From assembly GCA_028023455.1 (NCBI GenBank), contig JAQFVV010000055.1, positions 6,850,030-6,914,029 of the forward strand: a stretch of DNA of 64,000 nucleotides, written 5' to 3'. Numbering within the stretch: the first letter of the stretch is position 1; each line of letters begins with the position of its first letter. This DNA comes from Epiperipatus broadwayi. Its lineage: Eukaryota > Onychophora > Udeonychophora > Euonychophora > Peripatidae. This document shows positions 10,690-21,449 of this stretch, one piece after another. Under the pieces are notes generated by a model. That model was not told where the DNA came from. It saw only the letters and a list, made by a program, of their open reading frames with translations, and ran no database searches. A program made the position numbers and the translations under genes.

Positions 10690-12104
10690 AAGAGAGATGA
10701 CATCATGAAATGGGTAGAAGACTTTTATCAAGAATTATATAGTAATAAAGAACAAGTACCTCCTATATCTATTACATCTTCTGAATTGCCCAGAATTTTA
10801 AATAAAGAAGTGAGACATGCAATTAAATGTATGAAGAAAGGAAAGGCTCCAGGTAATGATGGAATTATAATTGATATATTGAAAGAAGCAGGCGAAGAAA
10901 TATAATTTTTTTAGCAAAGTTATATACCAAATGTCTAAATGATAAAGACGTACCAGATGATTGGAAGAATGCAGTATTAGTATTAATATTTAAAAAAGGT
11001 AATAAAGAAGATATTAGAAATTTCAGACCTATTAGCCTTTTATCAGTTTTATACAAAATTTTTACCATGGTAATTACAACTCGTCTACAGAGAACATTAA
11101 ATTTCCACCAACCAAGAGAACAAGCTGGATTTAAAAGTGGTTTTAGTACAGTAGATCATATCCAGGTATTGAGAGAAGTTATAGAAAGGACAAATGAATA
11201 TGAGTTGCCATTATTCTTTGGATTTGTAGATTATGAAAAGGCATTTGATTCTATAAACATTTCTTCAGTGATTAAAGCATTGAATCATCAAGGCATAAAT
11301 CCAGGATATTGTCATATTTTAAAGAATATTTATAAAAATGCAACAGCAACAATTAGATTACACAATGATACTGGGAAAGTCAACATTGAGAAGGGTGTAA
11401 GATAGGGTGATTCCATATCTCAAAAACTTTTTACAGCAGTGCTGCAAAAAGTATTTTGTGGATTAAAATGGGAAGCTAAAGGAGTGAAAGTAAATGGAGA
11501 TTATTTAAGTCATTTAGATTTTGCAGATGATGTAGTTGTTTTTGCAAATAATGCTTTAGAGCTGCAGGAAATGTTGCAGGAGTTATCAGATGAAAGTAGG
11601 AAAGTAGGACTGAAGATAAATGTTAAAAAGACTAAAGTAATGTTTAATGGATTTTCTCAAAATATGAAAATAAAGATTGATTATGATGAGTTAGAAGAAG
11701 TTAACAGTTATAAATACCTTGGTCAGATTATTAATACAGATGGAAATATAATGGGTGAGATTAATCATAGAATTAAACTTGGTTAGACTGCTTTTGGTAG
11801 AAATAATTTGATACTAAAAGGAAATGTGCCTATGTGTTTGAAAAGGAAGGGTTTTAATAAGTGTGTCTTACCAGTTCTTACTTATGGATCTGAGACTTGG
11901 ACACTTAATAGAATAGCAATACAGAGACTTTACACCACTCAAAGAAGTATTGAGAGATGCATGTTGGGAGTAACAAGAAGAGATCAAAAATGCAATATAT
12001 GGGTAAGAGAACAAACAGGTGTTACTGAACTCATTGAAAAAATTAAAAAAAAACTGAAGTGGAGTTGGGCTAAACATATTGCTAGAAGAGATGATAATAG
12101 ATGA
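10690..12104 (+). pseudogene. RTE reverse transcriptase domain, broken
   Basis: Three successive open pieces (10705-10905, 11067-11405, 11439-11786) plus a C-terminal piece (11808-12104) cover the RT palm and thumb. Catalytic aspartates are present in FVDYEKAFD and FADD. The conserved R-Q-G-D is R-stop-G-D because CAG became TAG at 11403. A frameshift near 10903 separates the fingers from the palm, and a TAG near 11784 separates the thumb. The C-terminal piece carries YGSETWTLN and the KLKWSWAKHIARRDDNR segment. No full-length protein can be made. Confidence 0.9.
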
Positions 12105-12299
12105 ACAATTGAAATCTTAAATTGGATTCCAAGAGATTGTAAAAGACCCAGAAAGAGGCCACATGTGAGATGGATGGATGAAATAAGCAAGTGTACAGGG
12201 TGATGTGGAGAAGCTGAAGATCAGAGAAAATGGATTGAACTTGGAGAGATCTTCATCCTGCAGTGGATTGATAATGGTTGATGATGATGATATATCTTA

Positions 12300-13830
12300 T
12301 AGCCAGTAATGTATCAAGCAAAGGTAAATAAATATGAGTTAAACATTTAATGGGTTAGCTATTCAGTGCTCATATTAGATGATGAAAATAGTCCCATATA
12401 AAAATATAATGTATTCAATGTTATTTGTACTAAACTGCATTTAATAAGAAACCAGTCTTAACAATTTTAATTTTTTTAAATAAAAAGGAAATTAACTATA
12501 AAAACAAAAGATTATCGATAGGCTAATTCCTTTCCGCATTAAATAGCAAAGCGAAAGCAAAAAAAAGGAGAGGGAAAAAGTATGTGAAAGAGAGGGAAGA
12601 GGTTTACAAAAGAGTAGATAAAGTGAACTAAAGAGGGGCGAGAGGGAAGTGTAGAGAAAGATATAAAAAAATAAAACAGATGAATAGAGAGGGGAAAGAA
12701 AAAAGGAAATAGAAAAAAATAGGAGGGAGAAAAGAAGAGGAAAGGGAGGAAAGGAGAAGAGGAGTTAAAAAGAAAACAACTAATTTGAAATGGAAAAAAA
12801 TAATCATTGCTATATCTTTAAAATGAAATAATGAGATAGAGGTACTCCCCCCCCCCTCCGAAGGGTAGAGATAATAATGATATATATAATTAAACATTAG
12901 TTAGATTTATTATTGATACAGTTCTTTTAAAAATAAGCATTAAACGTGTTTATTTTGAAGAAATTAAATATTTAATAAAATTATTATTATTGCTTAAAAG
13001 TCTTTATGATAATTATATCCACTTGACCCATGAATTTTGTTAAATATTTTTTTATTTACATAAACTATGTCAAACATAATAAAATGATTTCGTTCTAGTA
13101 TACTAATGATTTTATTAGTTGGCGTAGAAGAAACAAATTACTTAATCATAGATTAAATAATTTATTGACATAAAGCTATAAAATTGTTTTTTCCTTTAAT
13201 TGCGGCCATTAAAAGAACTTCATCGGAACTGATTGTGGCGCAGAGTACAAGGTGTAGTCCATCGATTAAAAACACGTGGGTAGGCAAAAAAGTGTCTCTG
13301 ACGGAAAAATCAAACTTGAAGTAGTAATAATATTATGTCAATACGACAAACAATAAAATTAAATAAATATATTTTATATGTACATAATATTATGTAAAAT
13401 ATAAAAATCTAGCGTTTATCTTGCATGTAGGTTTAATAAGATTTAATTAATGTTGTATCAGGAATTTTAGGAAGTCGTATTATTTAGTGTCGAGCGGCAA
13501 AATCTTTCATAAGATTTTGTTCGTATGTTGTAATAAGAAAATAATTACGTAAGATTTAATTTAAAACTAAAGCATTTTTGTAATTCAAATTTAGGCTTCT
13601 TAATCAATAACTTTTACTTTGAAAACAGGAAATAATAAAAAAAGTTAAAAATATAATTAATGCGTATATAGAATTTAGGCAAGAAAGTAGTATGACTAAT
13701 ACCATCTCAATTTTAGTACATCATAAACCTAAACGAGTCTTTACAGACATTAAGATGTATAATTCTCAACATTTTTTAAATTTTCATTTTAAATATATTT
13801 ACAACTATTTTTCGCTTTTACAATACAAAT
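12300..13830. other. AT-rich spacer with a homopurine tract
   Basis: The plus strand between about 12547 and 12780 is almost pure A/G (long AAAGG, GAGGGAAG runs). A C run and CTCCGAAG follow at 12846. The minus-strand open frame 12628-12897 is just the complement of this tract. The rest of the stretch shows no gene. A word pair near 12373 resembles the outer end of the SINE palindrome at 2250-2285. Confidence 0.45.
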
Positions 13831-14289
13831 GTAATCACTCATAAATATTTCGACATTATATAAATTGCATAAAAGCAAGTCGAAAATAGAATACAGTATG
13901 TGTGTGTGTGTATGTGTGCACGCGCACCCAAATACACACTTATCAGTTTGAAGTTTTTAAAATCTACATAAGCACATTTGAATGTGCGCAGTTTAATAAA
14001 TATCGTATTCTCAGTTAAAAGTAATAATGTTAATACATGCGATACGTGCACACATGTTTAACAAATTATATATTATGTATGTTATAAATTTATATTCTAA
14101 ATTATCATGTATATTAAATAAGTTTAGTGCATAGTAATTAAATCAGAAGAGAAAACGAATAAAAATATCTAAAAAGCATATAATTAAAGTGTTAGGTGAC
14201 ACACCCTCCCCCGCAAAGATAAGAGAAAAACGAAGTTATTAATTTTCTTAATGAAGTAGGCTAAAATTAACAAACGAAGATGGTTTTGG

Positions 14290-14546
14290 GAAATTGAGAT
14301 CATTCCAGAAAATAATTAAAAATTAGGTTAAGTCACAAGCCCGAGTCAGAAGCCCAATGGGTCAAGCAAGATGAAGCCTCTGGAAGAAAAAAGACCCGAA
14401 CTTGTCTCAATACCCAACGACATCCTAGCTGAAGATAACGAGGTCTATGGATTCTAAAATACCACCCTAGTTTAAATTAAGATTTGTGTAAGCCTTTGGA
14501 TAAAATATTGTAAATAACTGATAAGTAGTTTATAAGAAATCAATAA
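14290..14546 (+). other. Candidate terminal exon or element 3' end with polyadenylation word
   Basis: From about 14330 one frame is open for about 40 codons to a TAA near 14456 (KMKPLEEKRPELV, then SIPNDILAEDNEVYGF). It is less AT-rich than its surroundings. An AATAAA lies at about 14541, 85 nt after the stop. Just upstream, at 14185-14215, TGTTAGGTGACA is followed by CACCCTCCCCCGC, which on the minus strand looks like a polypurine tract followed by TGTCACC, an LTR-start pattern. I cannot decide between a host terminal exon, an LTR element remnant and chance. Confidence 0.25.
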
Positions 14547-14721
14547 AAGTTTGTTATTTATTTATTTGATTTGATTTATCTATATATAGCAGAATTATAT
14601 ATGCGTGTGCATTTTTAATATGAACACAAACATTAAGTTATTACAAATATATTCTACACACAGTTAAATGTTATATATTTAAATAAATTATTGTAAGCTA
14701 AATATTTTTTTTCACCACAGT

Positions 14722-14862
14722 TACGCTACCTATTGTAAGCTTTAGTAATTAATAGATGTCAGACGATAGTGGTTTAAAAATCCCTATCCGGTGCTGTTTT
14801 ATCCTATATTCCAGACTAGTTTCAAGCTTATGGCTTTCATCAGTGAGGAGTCGTATGATATT
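14722..14862 (-). mobile_element. Hammerhead-repeat family copy, single arm
   Basis: The plus strand shows the reverse complement of the family: a CTATTGTAAGC block with TAATTAATAGATGTC, then AAAATCCCTATCCGGTGC, then the hammerhead block at 14809-14849. It is diverged from the palindromic copies. No inverted second arm is seen. Confidence 0.65.
14809..14849 (-). ncRNA. Hammerhead-like ribozyme motif with intact core boxes
   Basis: On the minus strand: CTCCTCA, CTGATGA, stem II AAGC-CATAA-GCTT (4 perfect pairs), GAAAC, TA, GTC, then TGGAATA. All catalytic core boxes (CUGAUGA, GAAA, cleavage-site UC) are present. Stem III is formed by the hexamer ACTAGT, which is self-complementary, so it would pair best between two molecules. 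Stem I keeps only three pairs because GGGGA has become GGAAT. Activity is therefore doubtful. Confidence 0.5.
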
Positions 14863-14904
14863 TCATTGGTTTATAAGTTAAATATTTGTTCATATTTATA
14901 TAAT

Positions 14905-15012
14905 TATTTAGTGCAGTGGTAGAGTGTCAGACTTGGGAGCGTAAGATCCTTGATTTGGTCACTTCCAGCACTCAAACTTCTTATGCATTCCTGAATAAGA
15001 AAACCATTTGCT
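14905..15012 (+). mobile_element. tRNA-derived SINE, single copy
   Basis: It begins TAGTGCAGTGGTAGAGTGTC (A-box-like), with TAAGATCCTTGATTTGG where the B box should be, then CACTTCCAGCACTCAAACTTC as in the 8-kb array. The B box is damaged. Confidence 0.65.
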
Positions 15013-15299
15013 CTGGTGGCCTTTTTAAAAATAAATATGTTTTTGCTTGAAGTTTTTTTAATGAGGTTATGATTGGATATTGTTTAAGGAGTCCAGATGT
15101 AGCATATTTATTGGTGCAGTTGACAGATAATGAGTGGAACTAATATAATAACTTAGAAATTTGATGGTTAAGCTTTACTTGACCTTTGAAACGATGGGAT
15201 TATTATTATATATATAAAGTTTTTCTCCTGGGCTGATATTTTATAAAGGGGCATGTATATTAATATATGTATATATTATAGATAATATTATAAAGGACT

Positions 15300-15400
15300 T
15301 GAACGCATACTTTTGAATTCCCCATAGCCATCCAATCCATCTTATACAACTGATATACATGACCACGTACATGTGAAAAAGATCAATAATCTCCAATATA
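15300..15400 (+). repeat. Dispersed repeat, copy 1 (pair with 19866-19985)
   Basis: Shares GGACTTGAA, then CCAATCCATCTTATACAACTG, ATACATGA and AAAGATCAATRATCTC in the same order with 19866-19985. The family is unknown. AT dinucleotide runs follow. Confidence 0.55.
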
Positions 15401-15654
15401 TATATATATATATTACCAGTTATCTCAGTTAGTCCAGATCACCATCTTCCACCCATATATATATATATTGTAATGGATCGATGACCCACCCTCAACTATT
15501 TACCTAAATTCATTCCATGGTATATACTGAAACAAGAATTCGGCCGTCCATGGAAAATTGGATCCAGCAGCACTACAGCCAAAATAGGTCTTTACTATCA
15601 TTCAACCTGCACTCATTTGGTAATACATACAGGATCCACCCAATTTTCATGTCA

Positions 15655-15760
15655 ATGTTAGATTCCCAGAATTCAAACCCAGTCATAATCTGAGTAGTTA
15701 CTCTGTTCAGGTACAATTTATAAATATCTATCTAGCCAATGTGGGCAATGACTTGACATT
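15655..15760 (-). mobile_element. Possible tRNA-derived SINE fragment
   Basis: On the minus strand ACAGAGTAACTACTCAG is followed by GACTGGGTTTGAATTC, which could be degenerate A and B boxes. No body or tail is recognised. Confidence 0.3.
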
Positions 15761-15764
15761 ATGG

Positions 15765-17830
15765 TTCATATAGTACACTTATTAGATACATATTACATAT
15801 ATGTTTCCATATCAAGAGATATGTGAATTCAGCGATATATTCTCAACAAATTATAGACAACCCTTGATGTAAAATCAATTTAAATTAACAAATTTATTTT
15901 AACTTAATACAATACCTTTAAATATATAAATATACACTTTAAAACACCATAAATATGATTCCTACCACTTCCACCTAATCACATCCAAACAGAAACAAAA
16001 AATAAATAAATACATCAAATAATAATATCATCAACTATGTGTCATTCTTGGTATACATCGGCATCTACCATTCATGACATCATATAAAAAGAAATAATTT
16101 ACGATCATTAATACTATCTAAATAAATGACACTGTTTTTACCTTTTCTTTTAAAAAAAATAAATAAATATGATATCATCATATTAATATACAAATTATCA
16201 TTTTGTATATTATGTTTGAATTAATGGGTTCGTTTATGACTATAATGAGTTATGAGAACTGGAATTGCCATCAATTGATTAAGTTAATTACATGTACTTA
16301 TAAGTAATGGTTAGTATGTAACTTGTTAATAAGTGGTTAATATGGGTTTGATTAATAATTAACTTTGTTACTAAATGTTATGTCTTTAATGTGTCAAAGA
16401 GTAAGTCTTACCTTCCTATATACTCATTTCATCATAGCCCAGTTCTTCTTTCTCTTCTAACATAACCATTTATATTTTTTATTTCAAAAATACATTTTAC
16501 ATCATGAAATGTGTACATTTAAATTCTTTCGGTACTTCCAGCTCAAAAATCCAATATGAAGTATAAATAAATAAATAAAGGAGAAAAAACCTTATACAAT
16601 TTATAGCATCAGCATGTCAACCACAACAAACAAACAGTTACACATCAACATCAAATTATGAACGATTCTGTAAACATCTTGATCAAACGTGAGCATCTTC
16701 TTTAAATGGAAAAATTCATGGTAAATTGCTCCATTTTTCAAATTAGTGCCCTCATCGATTTATCCATTTCCCACAAGCTGACCAAGTAGTTTGGATAATC
16801 CTTGATTTGGTATCTTTCACCATTGACTTATAAAACTTCACATAATATTTGGTAGCCGTTGTATACTTATATATGTGATGGTGGAAATTCACACCTATAA
16901 ATCGTGTTCATCACCCTTTTCGAAAACCATCTGAGTAGTCTTGACCTTTCACAATGATTTTTTTAGCACAGCTGCATCATTCTTACGCTAGTATATATAT
17001 AAATTTTCTTTTATATCAGCAGTGAGCACATTATAGCTATATAATAACAAAACACGATTAAAGTCAATTCTTTTCTTTTTTTGATAATAAACGTTATTAA
17101 GTCTAAATTTTCAACAATCCTAGAGTTATCAAATGCTTGATTACATGAATAAATGTCTTTTCTCCTGTCTTATAATGAATAGTTCAATAAACTTATAAAT
17201 AATAATAAAAAAATCTTGGTGTATATTATGCTTCAATCAATAGATTATAATTTATTTATTTCCTTAATTTCCATAGTTCATGTAAAAGTTTAATTCCAAT
17301 GGAAGCATAGTGATATTTCTCCGTTTCAGTTTTTTTTCTTTCTAGATATTTATATCAAATTAAACAACTTACAGTTCTATGCATCCTTGTTTTTTCTTTA
17401 AAATGCTGAAAACGTTTTACCAAAATACAATAGTCAAATTATCAGAATTGCTGTCATTAACGAATATAAAAAAGAAAATCTTACATATAACTTTCTTTAT
17501 ATGTTTTTAATTTTTCCAGCCATTAGAAAAAAAAAGTTGTTGTCATGGTTACAGCATACGTTCTATCAGGCCTTCTCCCCTTCGCATTACAACACTAAGT
17601 TATAAAATCGGCTTTTTTTTTTCTTTACAAAACTTCTCAATTGTTTGAACTATCTCATTTTGTCAAAGGTTATTTTAAAATATTAATAAAATAAAATTTA
17701 GTAACAAATTTATGACTTTGTTTCAAGCATTTCCAGTTCATTAAAAATATATATAATTTTATTTATACCGTTATATATCATCAACTTGAATTGTTCAATA
17801 GATGTATTAATTTTATAAATCAACACATCC
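15765..17830. other. AT-rich spacer, nothing recognised
   Basis: About 2 kb without a credible open frame, inverted repeat or family match. The few GC-richer words (near 16740 and 17570) did not translate into anything familiar. Confidence 0.45.
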
Positions 17831-17976
17831 ATGTATATATTTCAAAACTACCCCAAATCTAAAATTAAACCAGACCAGCATAAAAATAATATTAAAACAC
17901 AACCTAAGGTTTCACTGCTACAAGCAGACTTCTCAAGTGTAAAGAACTACAAAAAAAACACACATTATATATACTA

Positions 17977-18861
17977 TTAAAAACTACCCACAAATCCATT
18001 CACTTCCCATCCACCCTTAATATTAAAAGAACTCTTAAATAAGTTAATTGCTTCAGAATAATAAATTTTCAATAATAAAGACTCTTTAATTCTTCTTTTG
18101 ATTTCATTTCTCTCAAAGAAGACAACCTTAGCTTCATCAAAATCAATAGTGTGGCCTGTATCTTTTTCATGGACATACAAAGCAGAACTAAGATATCTAT
18201 TTTTAACTCTACTTTTATGAACCTTTATTCTTTCATTTAAACTCAAACTACTCTGACCTATGTAAACCTTCTTACAAAATAAACAAGGAATAAAATATAC
18301 CACACCAGGAATAGTCTTTCTATCAAAAACTTCTTTTGTATTATTTAATAAATTATTCAATGTAACACCCCTTTTCCAAGCAATTTTCTTATTTCCAAAC
18401 AATTTACTATTTCTACACACAATTTTATAAGAAGACAATTTAAATGGCAAAGAAATAAAATCATATTTTTCTTTAACCTTTACATCCTTACAAATATTAC
18501 TATTAAATAAAATACTTTTAACAAATTTATCAGAGTATCCAACACTCAAATAATCTTTATAAAATTGATATTTCTGAAACAAAGCTACCCCACTAGAATT
18601 ATTTAATTTAATATTCCTATGACAATAATTCCTTAAAGCAGCTACTTTATGAGATACAGACTGATAGCTATCAGGTTTAATTATAGATCTTAATTCTTTA
18701 CTTTTAACTAAATGACTGCACAATAAACAATTAGTTTCTATATTTCTAATCACCAAAAGATCTAAAAATTTTAACTTACCAAAATCTAACCCCCCTCCTT
18801 CTAACACAAATTTTATAGAAGGATCAAAACAATTAAACTCATTTACAAATTTCTTTGCCAT
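17977..18861 (-). CDS. Penelope-like element RT C-terminus plus GIY-YIG endonuclease (5'-truncated)
   Basis: A 294-codon open frame with no stop. Residues 1-40 resemble the thumb end of PLE reverse transcriptases (FDPSIKFVLE, then KLKFLDLLVIR). From about 160 there is a linker (RGVTLNNLLNN) followed by the GIY-YIG nuclease: GVVY at 186-189, C193 and C196 forming the CxxC typical of PLE endonucleases, VYIG at 199-202, R211, H215, H231, H237 and E260. In a complete PLE the RT would precede this by about 500 residues, so the copy is truncated at its 5' side. The first ATG lies in the fold-back junction and is not a native start. The protein would nick DNA and reverse-transcribe the element RNA, but this copy cannot act alone. 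Confidence 0.9.
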   Translation of the reverse strand: MAKKFVNEFNCFDPSIKFVLEGGGLDFGKLKFLDLLVIRNIETNCLLCSHLVKSKELRSIIKPDSYQSVSHKVAALRNYCHRNIKLNNSSGVALFQKYQFYKDYLSVGYSDKFVKSILFNSNICKDVKVKEKYDFISLPFKLSSYKIVCRNSKLFGNKKIAWKRGVTLNNLLNNTKEVFDRKTIPGVVYFIPCLFCKKVYIGQSSLSLNERIKVHKSRVKNRYLSSALYVHEKDTGHTIDFDEAKVVFFERNEIKRRIKESLLLKIYYSEAINLFKSSFNIKGGWEVNGFVGSF

Positions 18862-19328
18862 TTAAATTGTCTTCTTATAAAATTGTGTGTAGAAATAGTA
18901 AATTGTTTGGAAATAAGAAAATTGCTTGGAAAAGGGGTGTTACATTGAATAATTTATTAAATAATACAAAAGAAGTTTTTGATAGAAAGACTATTCCTGG
19001 TGTGGTATATTTTATTCCTTGTTTATTTTGTAAGAAGGTTTACATAGGTCAGAGTAGTTTGAGTTTAAATGAAAGAATAAAGGTTCATAAAAGTAGAGTT
19101 AAAAATAGATATCTTAGTTCTGCTTTGTATGTCCATGAAAAAGATACAGGCCACACTATTGATTTTGATGAAGCTAAGATTGTCTTCTTTGAGAGAAATG
19201 AAATCAAAAGAAGAATTAAAGAGTCTTTATTATTGAAAATTTATTATTCTGAAGCAATTAACTTATTTAAGAGTTCTTTTAATATTAAGGGTGGATGGGA
19301 AGTGAATGGATTTGTGGGTAGTTTTTAA
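18855..19328 (+). CDS. Penelope-like element GIY-YIG endonuclease, inverted duplicate
   Basis: This 157-codon frame repeats the last 156 residues of the minus-strand copy, starting at LPFKLSSYK, with one replacement seen (KIVFF for KVVFF). The GIY-YIG residues, the CxxC and the histidines are all retained. It is the plus-strand arm of the palindrome and lacks all RT sequence. Its apparent start is created by the junction and is not native. Confidence 0.9.
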   Translation: MPFKLSSYKIVCRNSKLFGNKKIAWKRGVTLNNLLNNTKEVFDRKTIPGVVYFIPCLFCKKVYIGQSSLSLNERIKVHKSRVKNRYLSSALYVHEKDTGHTIDFDEAKIVFFERNEIKRRIKESLLLKIYYSEAINLFKSSFNIKGGWEVNGFVGSF

Positions 19329-19365
19329 TAGTATATATAATATGTGGTTTTTTTGTAGTTCTTTA

Positions 19366-19402
19366 CACTTGAGAAGTCTGCTTGTAGCAGTGAAACCTTA
19401 GG
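19366..19402 (+). ncRNA. PLE 3' hairpin block, degenerate hammerhead-like
   Basis: CTTGAGAAG, then a hairpin CTGC-TTGTA-GCAG, then TGAAACCTTAGG. The order matches the CTGATGAAG-stem-CGAAAC block of other PLE ends, but the core CTGATGA has decayed to CTTGAGA. The mirror copy is at about 17903-17939 on the minus strand. Confidence 0.5.
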
Positions 19403-19509
19403 TTGTGTTTTAATATTATTTTTATGCTGGCCTGGTTTAATTTTAGATTTGGGGTAGTTTTGATTTTATATTGACTAGTTTAGCTTTATGCTTGTAATGT
19501 ATATATTTA

Positions 19510-20100
19510 TGTTCAATGCATTTAATAGTAAGGATAGAGATAAGACCTATAGCGATCCTTACAATATAATCACTGCTCAGTTTATATTAACATAGCAAAC
19601 CTTCAAATTTCAAGGGACAAGCGTCAGTCTTCCCCACTCTCCAACTCTTCAGCCATCCATATCATTGAAAATCTGAGGATGAAATCTTCAAAGCTCTTGT
19701 TGATGCCAATATTATTGTCATACCCATGTTAACCTTAAGTCAGCCTGACCCCCTCACACATAGGAGACCTCAATATGTTTATTTAATTATAGAGAAGAGG
19801 GTTGGGCAGAATACAGGCTGAATATGTAATATTTAAATACATATATATTGTCTATACTAAATGTAATTGTAAGGACTTGAATTCAGAATTCCAAACTCCC
19901 CACTGCCAACCAATCCATCTTATACAACTGACATACATGATCAAATATATGTAAAAAAAGATCAATGATCTCTAATGTATCTGAATTCAAATTCTTGTAA
20001 TTACATTAAGTTTAGTATGGATAATATACATGTATTTAAATATCATAGATCATATGTAATAAAATATATTCTATAAGAGTATGTAGACAATTATCAATTA
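19510..20100. other. Spacer with a dispersed repeat, no gene
   Basis: Contains the second copy of the repeat seen at 15300-15400 (19866-19985). The GC-richer part (19600-19790) has no long open frame and no recognised similarity. Confidence 0.45.
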
Positions 20101-21250
20101 TTACGGTAATAAATTTTTGGTATAAAACTTTATTATTTTGCCGAGCCAGGCTTTTGATACAGCTTATCTTTGTCAAAGCACAACTATAGTGAATATTAGA
20201 AAATACATTAGCATATTTGCATATGTATAAACATACATTAAACTAATGGCTGATTATGATAGATTTGCATGTGTAAATTGACCTATCAGTTGGCTATGTC
20301 ATTAGATTAAATAAGCAATGCTTTCTGAGAGCAATGCTGTTGGCTCATATTTATGACATTCTTAGAAGTAATTATGTACCAAGCTTCTTTTATTTTGCAT
20401 GTTTTATTATTACTTTCTAAGCAAATAATTTTAGAATCAATAGATTTAAAGGAATGACCAGATTTTTTCCCCATAGTTCACAAGCACTGAGCTATAAGCG
20501 CTGTTGCATTTAACTCCTTTATATAAACGAGCATGCTAAGCGATTCTCGATTTTAATTTTACATGTGCCTCTCCTTAGTATCTGACATTGCAAAATTGAC
20601 AATCCAGAATGTATACCAATTGAGTGAGCTTTATCATTATCTTTAATCTTTGAATTGTTAATAAGGCTATTTAGTGATAAGGGGCATCTGAAACCAATAT
20701 TAAAATCCTTATGCAAAATTGATATTAGTTTTGATGAGAGTCATTAGCTTGAAACCGGTTTGGAAATAGAGATGATTTTAGATAGAGATTTTAAATGTTT
20801 TCTCTTGTGGCATTTATTGGAAAAGCTTGTTTAGAGCTATTAGCACACTCATTATATTGTATTTGTAATACAAGATTATTAAGTCATGTGATGTATGACT
20901 TAATTTTTTAAAAAATATTTTTGAATGTATATTAGGGATGTAAGGCATTTCAATCCATGGTTTAGAATTAGATGCTTTATCAAATTTATGTCTATTATTA
21001 CATTTTCTTATCAGTTTGTCGAGCATGATCCTAGAATAACTAACTTTAATTTTATCTTTCTTTATAACACTCTAAATTATTTTTTCTATCGGCTTCAAAC
21101 TTACAAAGTTTTGAATTCCTGAACAAAAAAGCTTTAAAGACTGAAATTTTATTTTGAAAGTGGAATCTTTGAGTGTGGATGCAGACAACCTCTAACACTA
21201 AGAGGTTTTGCAATCATTAAATAATCAATAGTATAATTCTATCATATCAA
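20100..21250 (-). pseudogene. Penelope-like element remnant of a second family
   Basis: On the minus strand two pieces are readable. At 21026-20860 there is LIRKCNNRHKFDKASNSKPW followed by a MPYIPNIHSK segment, typical of the region between RT and endonuclease. At 20716-20519 there is FNIGFRCPLSLNSLINNSK, then a frameshifted GIY-YIG part with SIGIYSI-like and GETHVKLKSRI-like words. Downstream at 20145-20180 a motif TTTGACAAA-GATA-AGCTG-TATC-AAAAGC resembles a decayed PLE ribozyme block. The protein is closer to the 42.5-kb PLE (GFWTPPTLNHLINN) than to the 18-kb one. It is disabled by stops and frameshifts. Confidence 0.8.
20728..20775 (+). ncRNA. Degenerate hammerhead-like block inside the PLE remnant
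   Basis: TTGATGAGAGTC-ATTAGCTTGAAAC-CGGTTTGG closely parallels the minus-strand motif at 14809-14849 (CTGATGAAAGCC-ATAAGCTTGAAAC-TAGTCTGG). Two core bases differ, so no activity is expected. It lies antisense to the PLE coding remnant and may be coincidental or an insertion. Confidence 0.35.
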
Positions 21251-21341
21251 TTTTAAGTCAAGAAATTTGTAGATTGGTTATCGTCCTATTCTTCCATTAC
21301 CCATTTAATTTAAAGAAATTGCTCCAATTTGTTAAACATTT

Positions 21342-21448
21342 CTGCATATTCTTATAAAATGCATTTTATTATATATATATATATATATTCTGACCTGCAT
21401 ATTCTTATAAAATGCATTTTATTATATATATATATATATATTCTGACC
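21342..21448. repeat. 53-bp tandem duplication
   Basis: Two copies of a unit starting CTGCATATTCTTATAAAATG and containing an AT run. They are identical as read here, which suggests a recent slip or an assembly effect. Confidence 0.8.
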
Positions 21449-21449
21449 T

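Larger units (their letters stand above)
9075..12290 (+). mobile_element. RTE-clade LINE, nearly full length, defective (copy 1)
   Basis: An RTE-type non-LTR retrotransposon with an apurinic-type endonuclease followed by a reverse transcriptase. The 5' region from GCAGAAAGGAGTTTGCTATT matches the second copy at 41340, which sets the approximate start. Visible in order: endonuclease start (NCRSLSSE), IIGLCEVRRKGEE, YYKGTNIG, MGDFNARIG, GNFGYGNRNE, ELDYIL (frameshifted) and SDHRLVR. Then the RT: KGKAPGNDGI, NFRPISLLSVLYKI, EQAGFKSGFSTVDHI, FVDYEKAFDS, LDFADDVVVFA, KYLGQIINTDG and SETWTLN, and the basic C-terminus. The 3' end is GATTGATAATGG followed by TTGATGATGATGATA, a simple-repeat tail typical of RTE. 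In-frame stops at 9592 and 11403 (within R-Q-G-D), a stop near 11784 and several frameshifts make it inactive. Confidence 0.95.
17843..19462. mobile_element. Head-to-head inverted Penelope-like element pair
   Basis: Two 614-bp arms (17843-18456 and 18849-19462) are nearly identical reverse complements, separated by 392 bp (18457-18848) that belong only to the minus-strand copy. The inner junction is a 13-nt inverted match: ATGGCAAAGAAAT at 18444-18456 and ATTTCTTTGCCAT at 18849-18861. Both copies read outward to their 3' ends, which hold a hairpin block ending GAAACCTTAGG. ATGTATATATTT occurs directly left of the unit (17831-17842) and again at 19498-19509, a possible target-site duplication, although 35 nt separate the right copy from the arm end. 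The near identity of the arms suggests a recent event. Confidence 0.92.

Noticed and set aside
12628-12897. 89-codon minus-strand frame
   Set aside because: It is the complement of the homopurine tract (S, F, L, P runs), low complexity only.
20728-20775. Active hammerhead in the PLE remnant
   Set aside because: The first core base is T and stem I partners do not pair, so listed only as a degenerate block.
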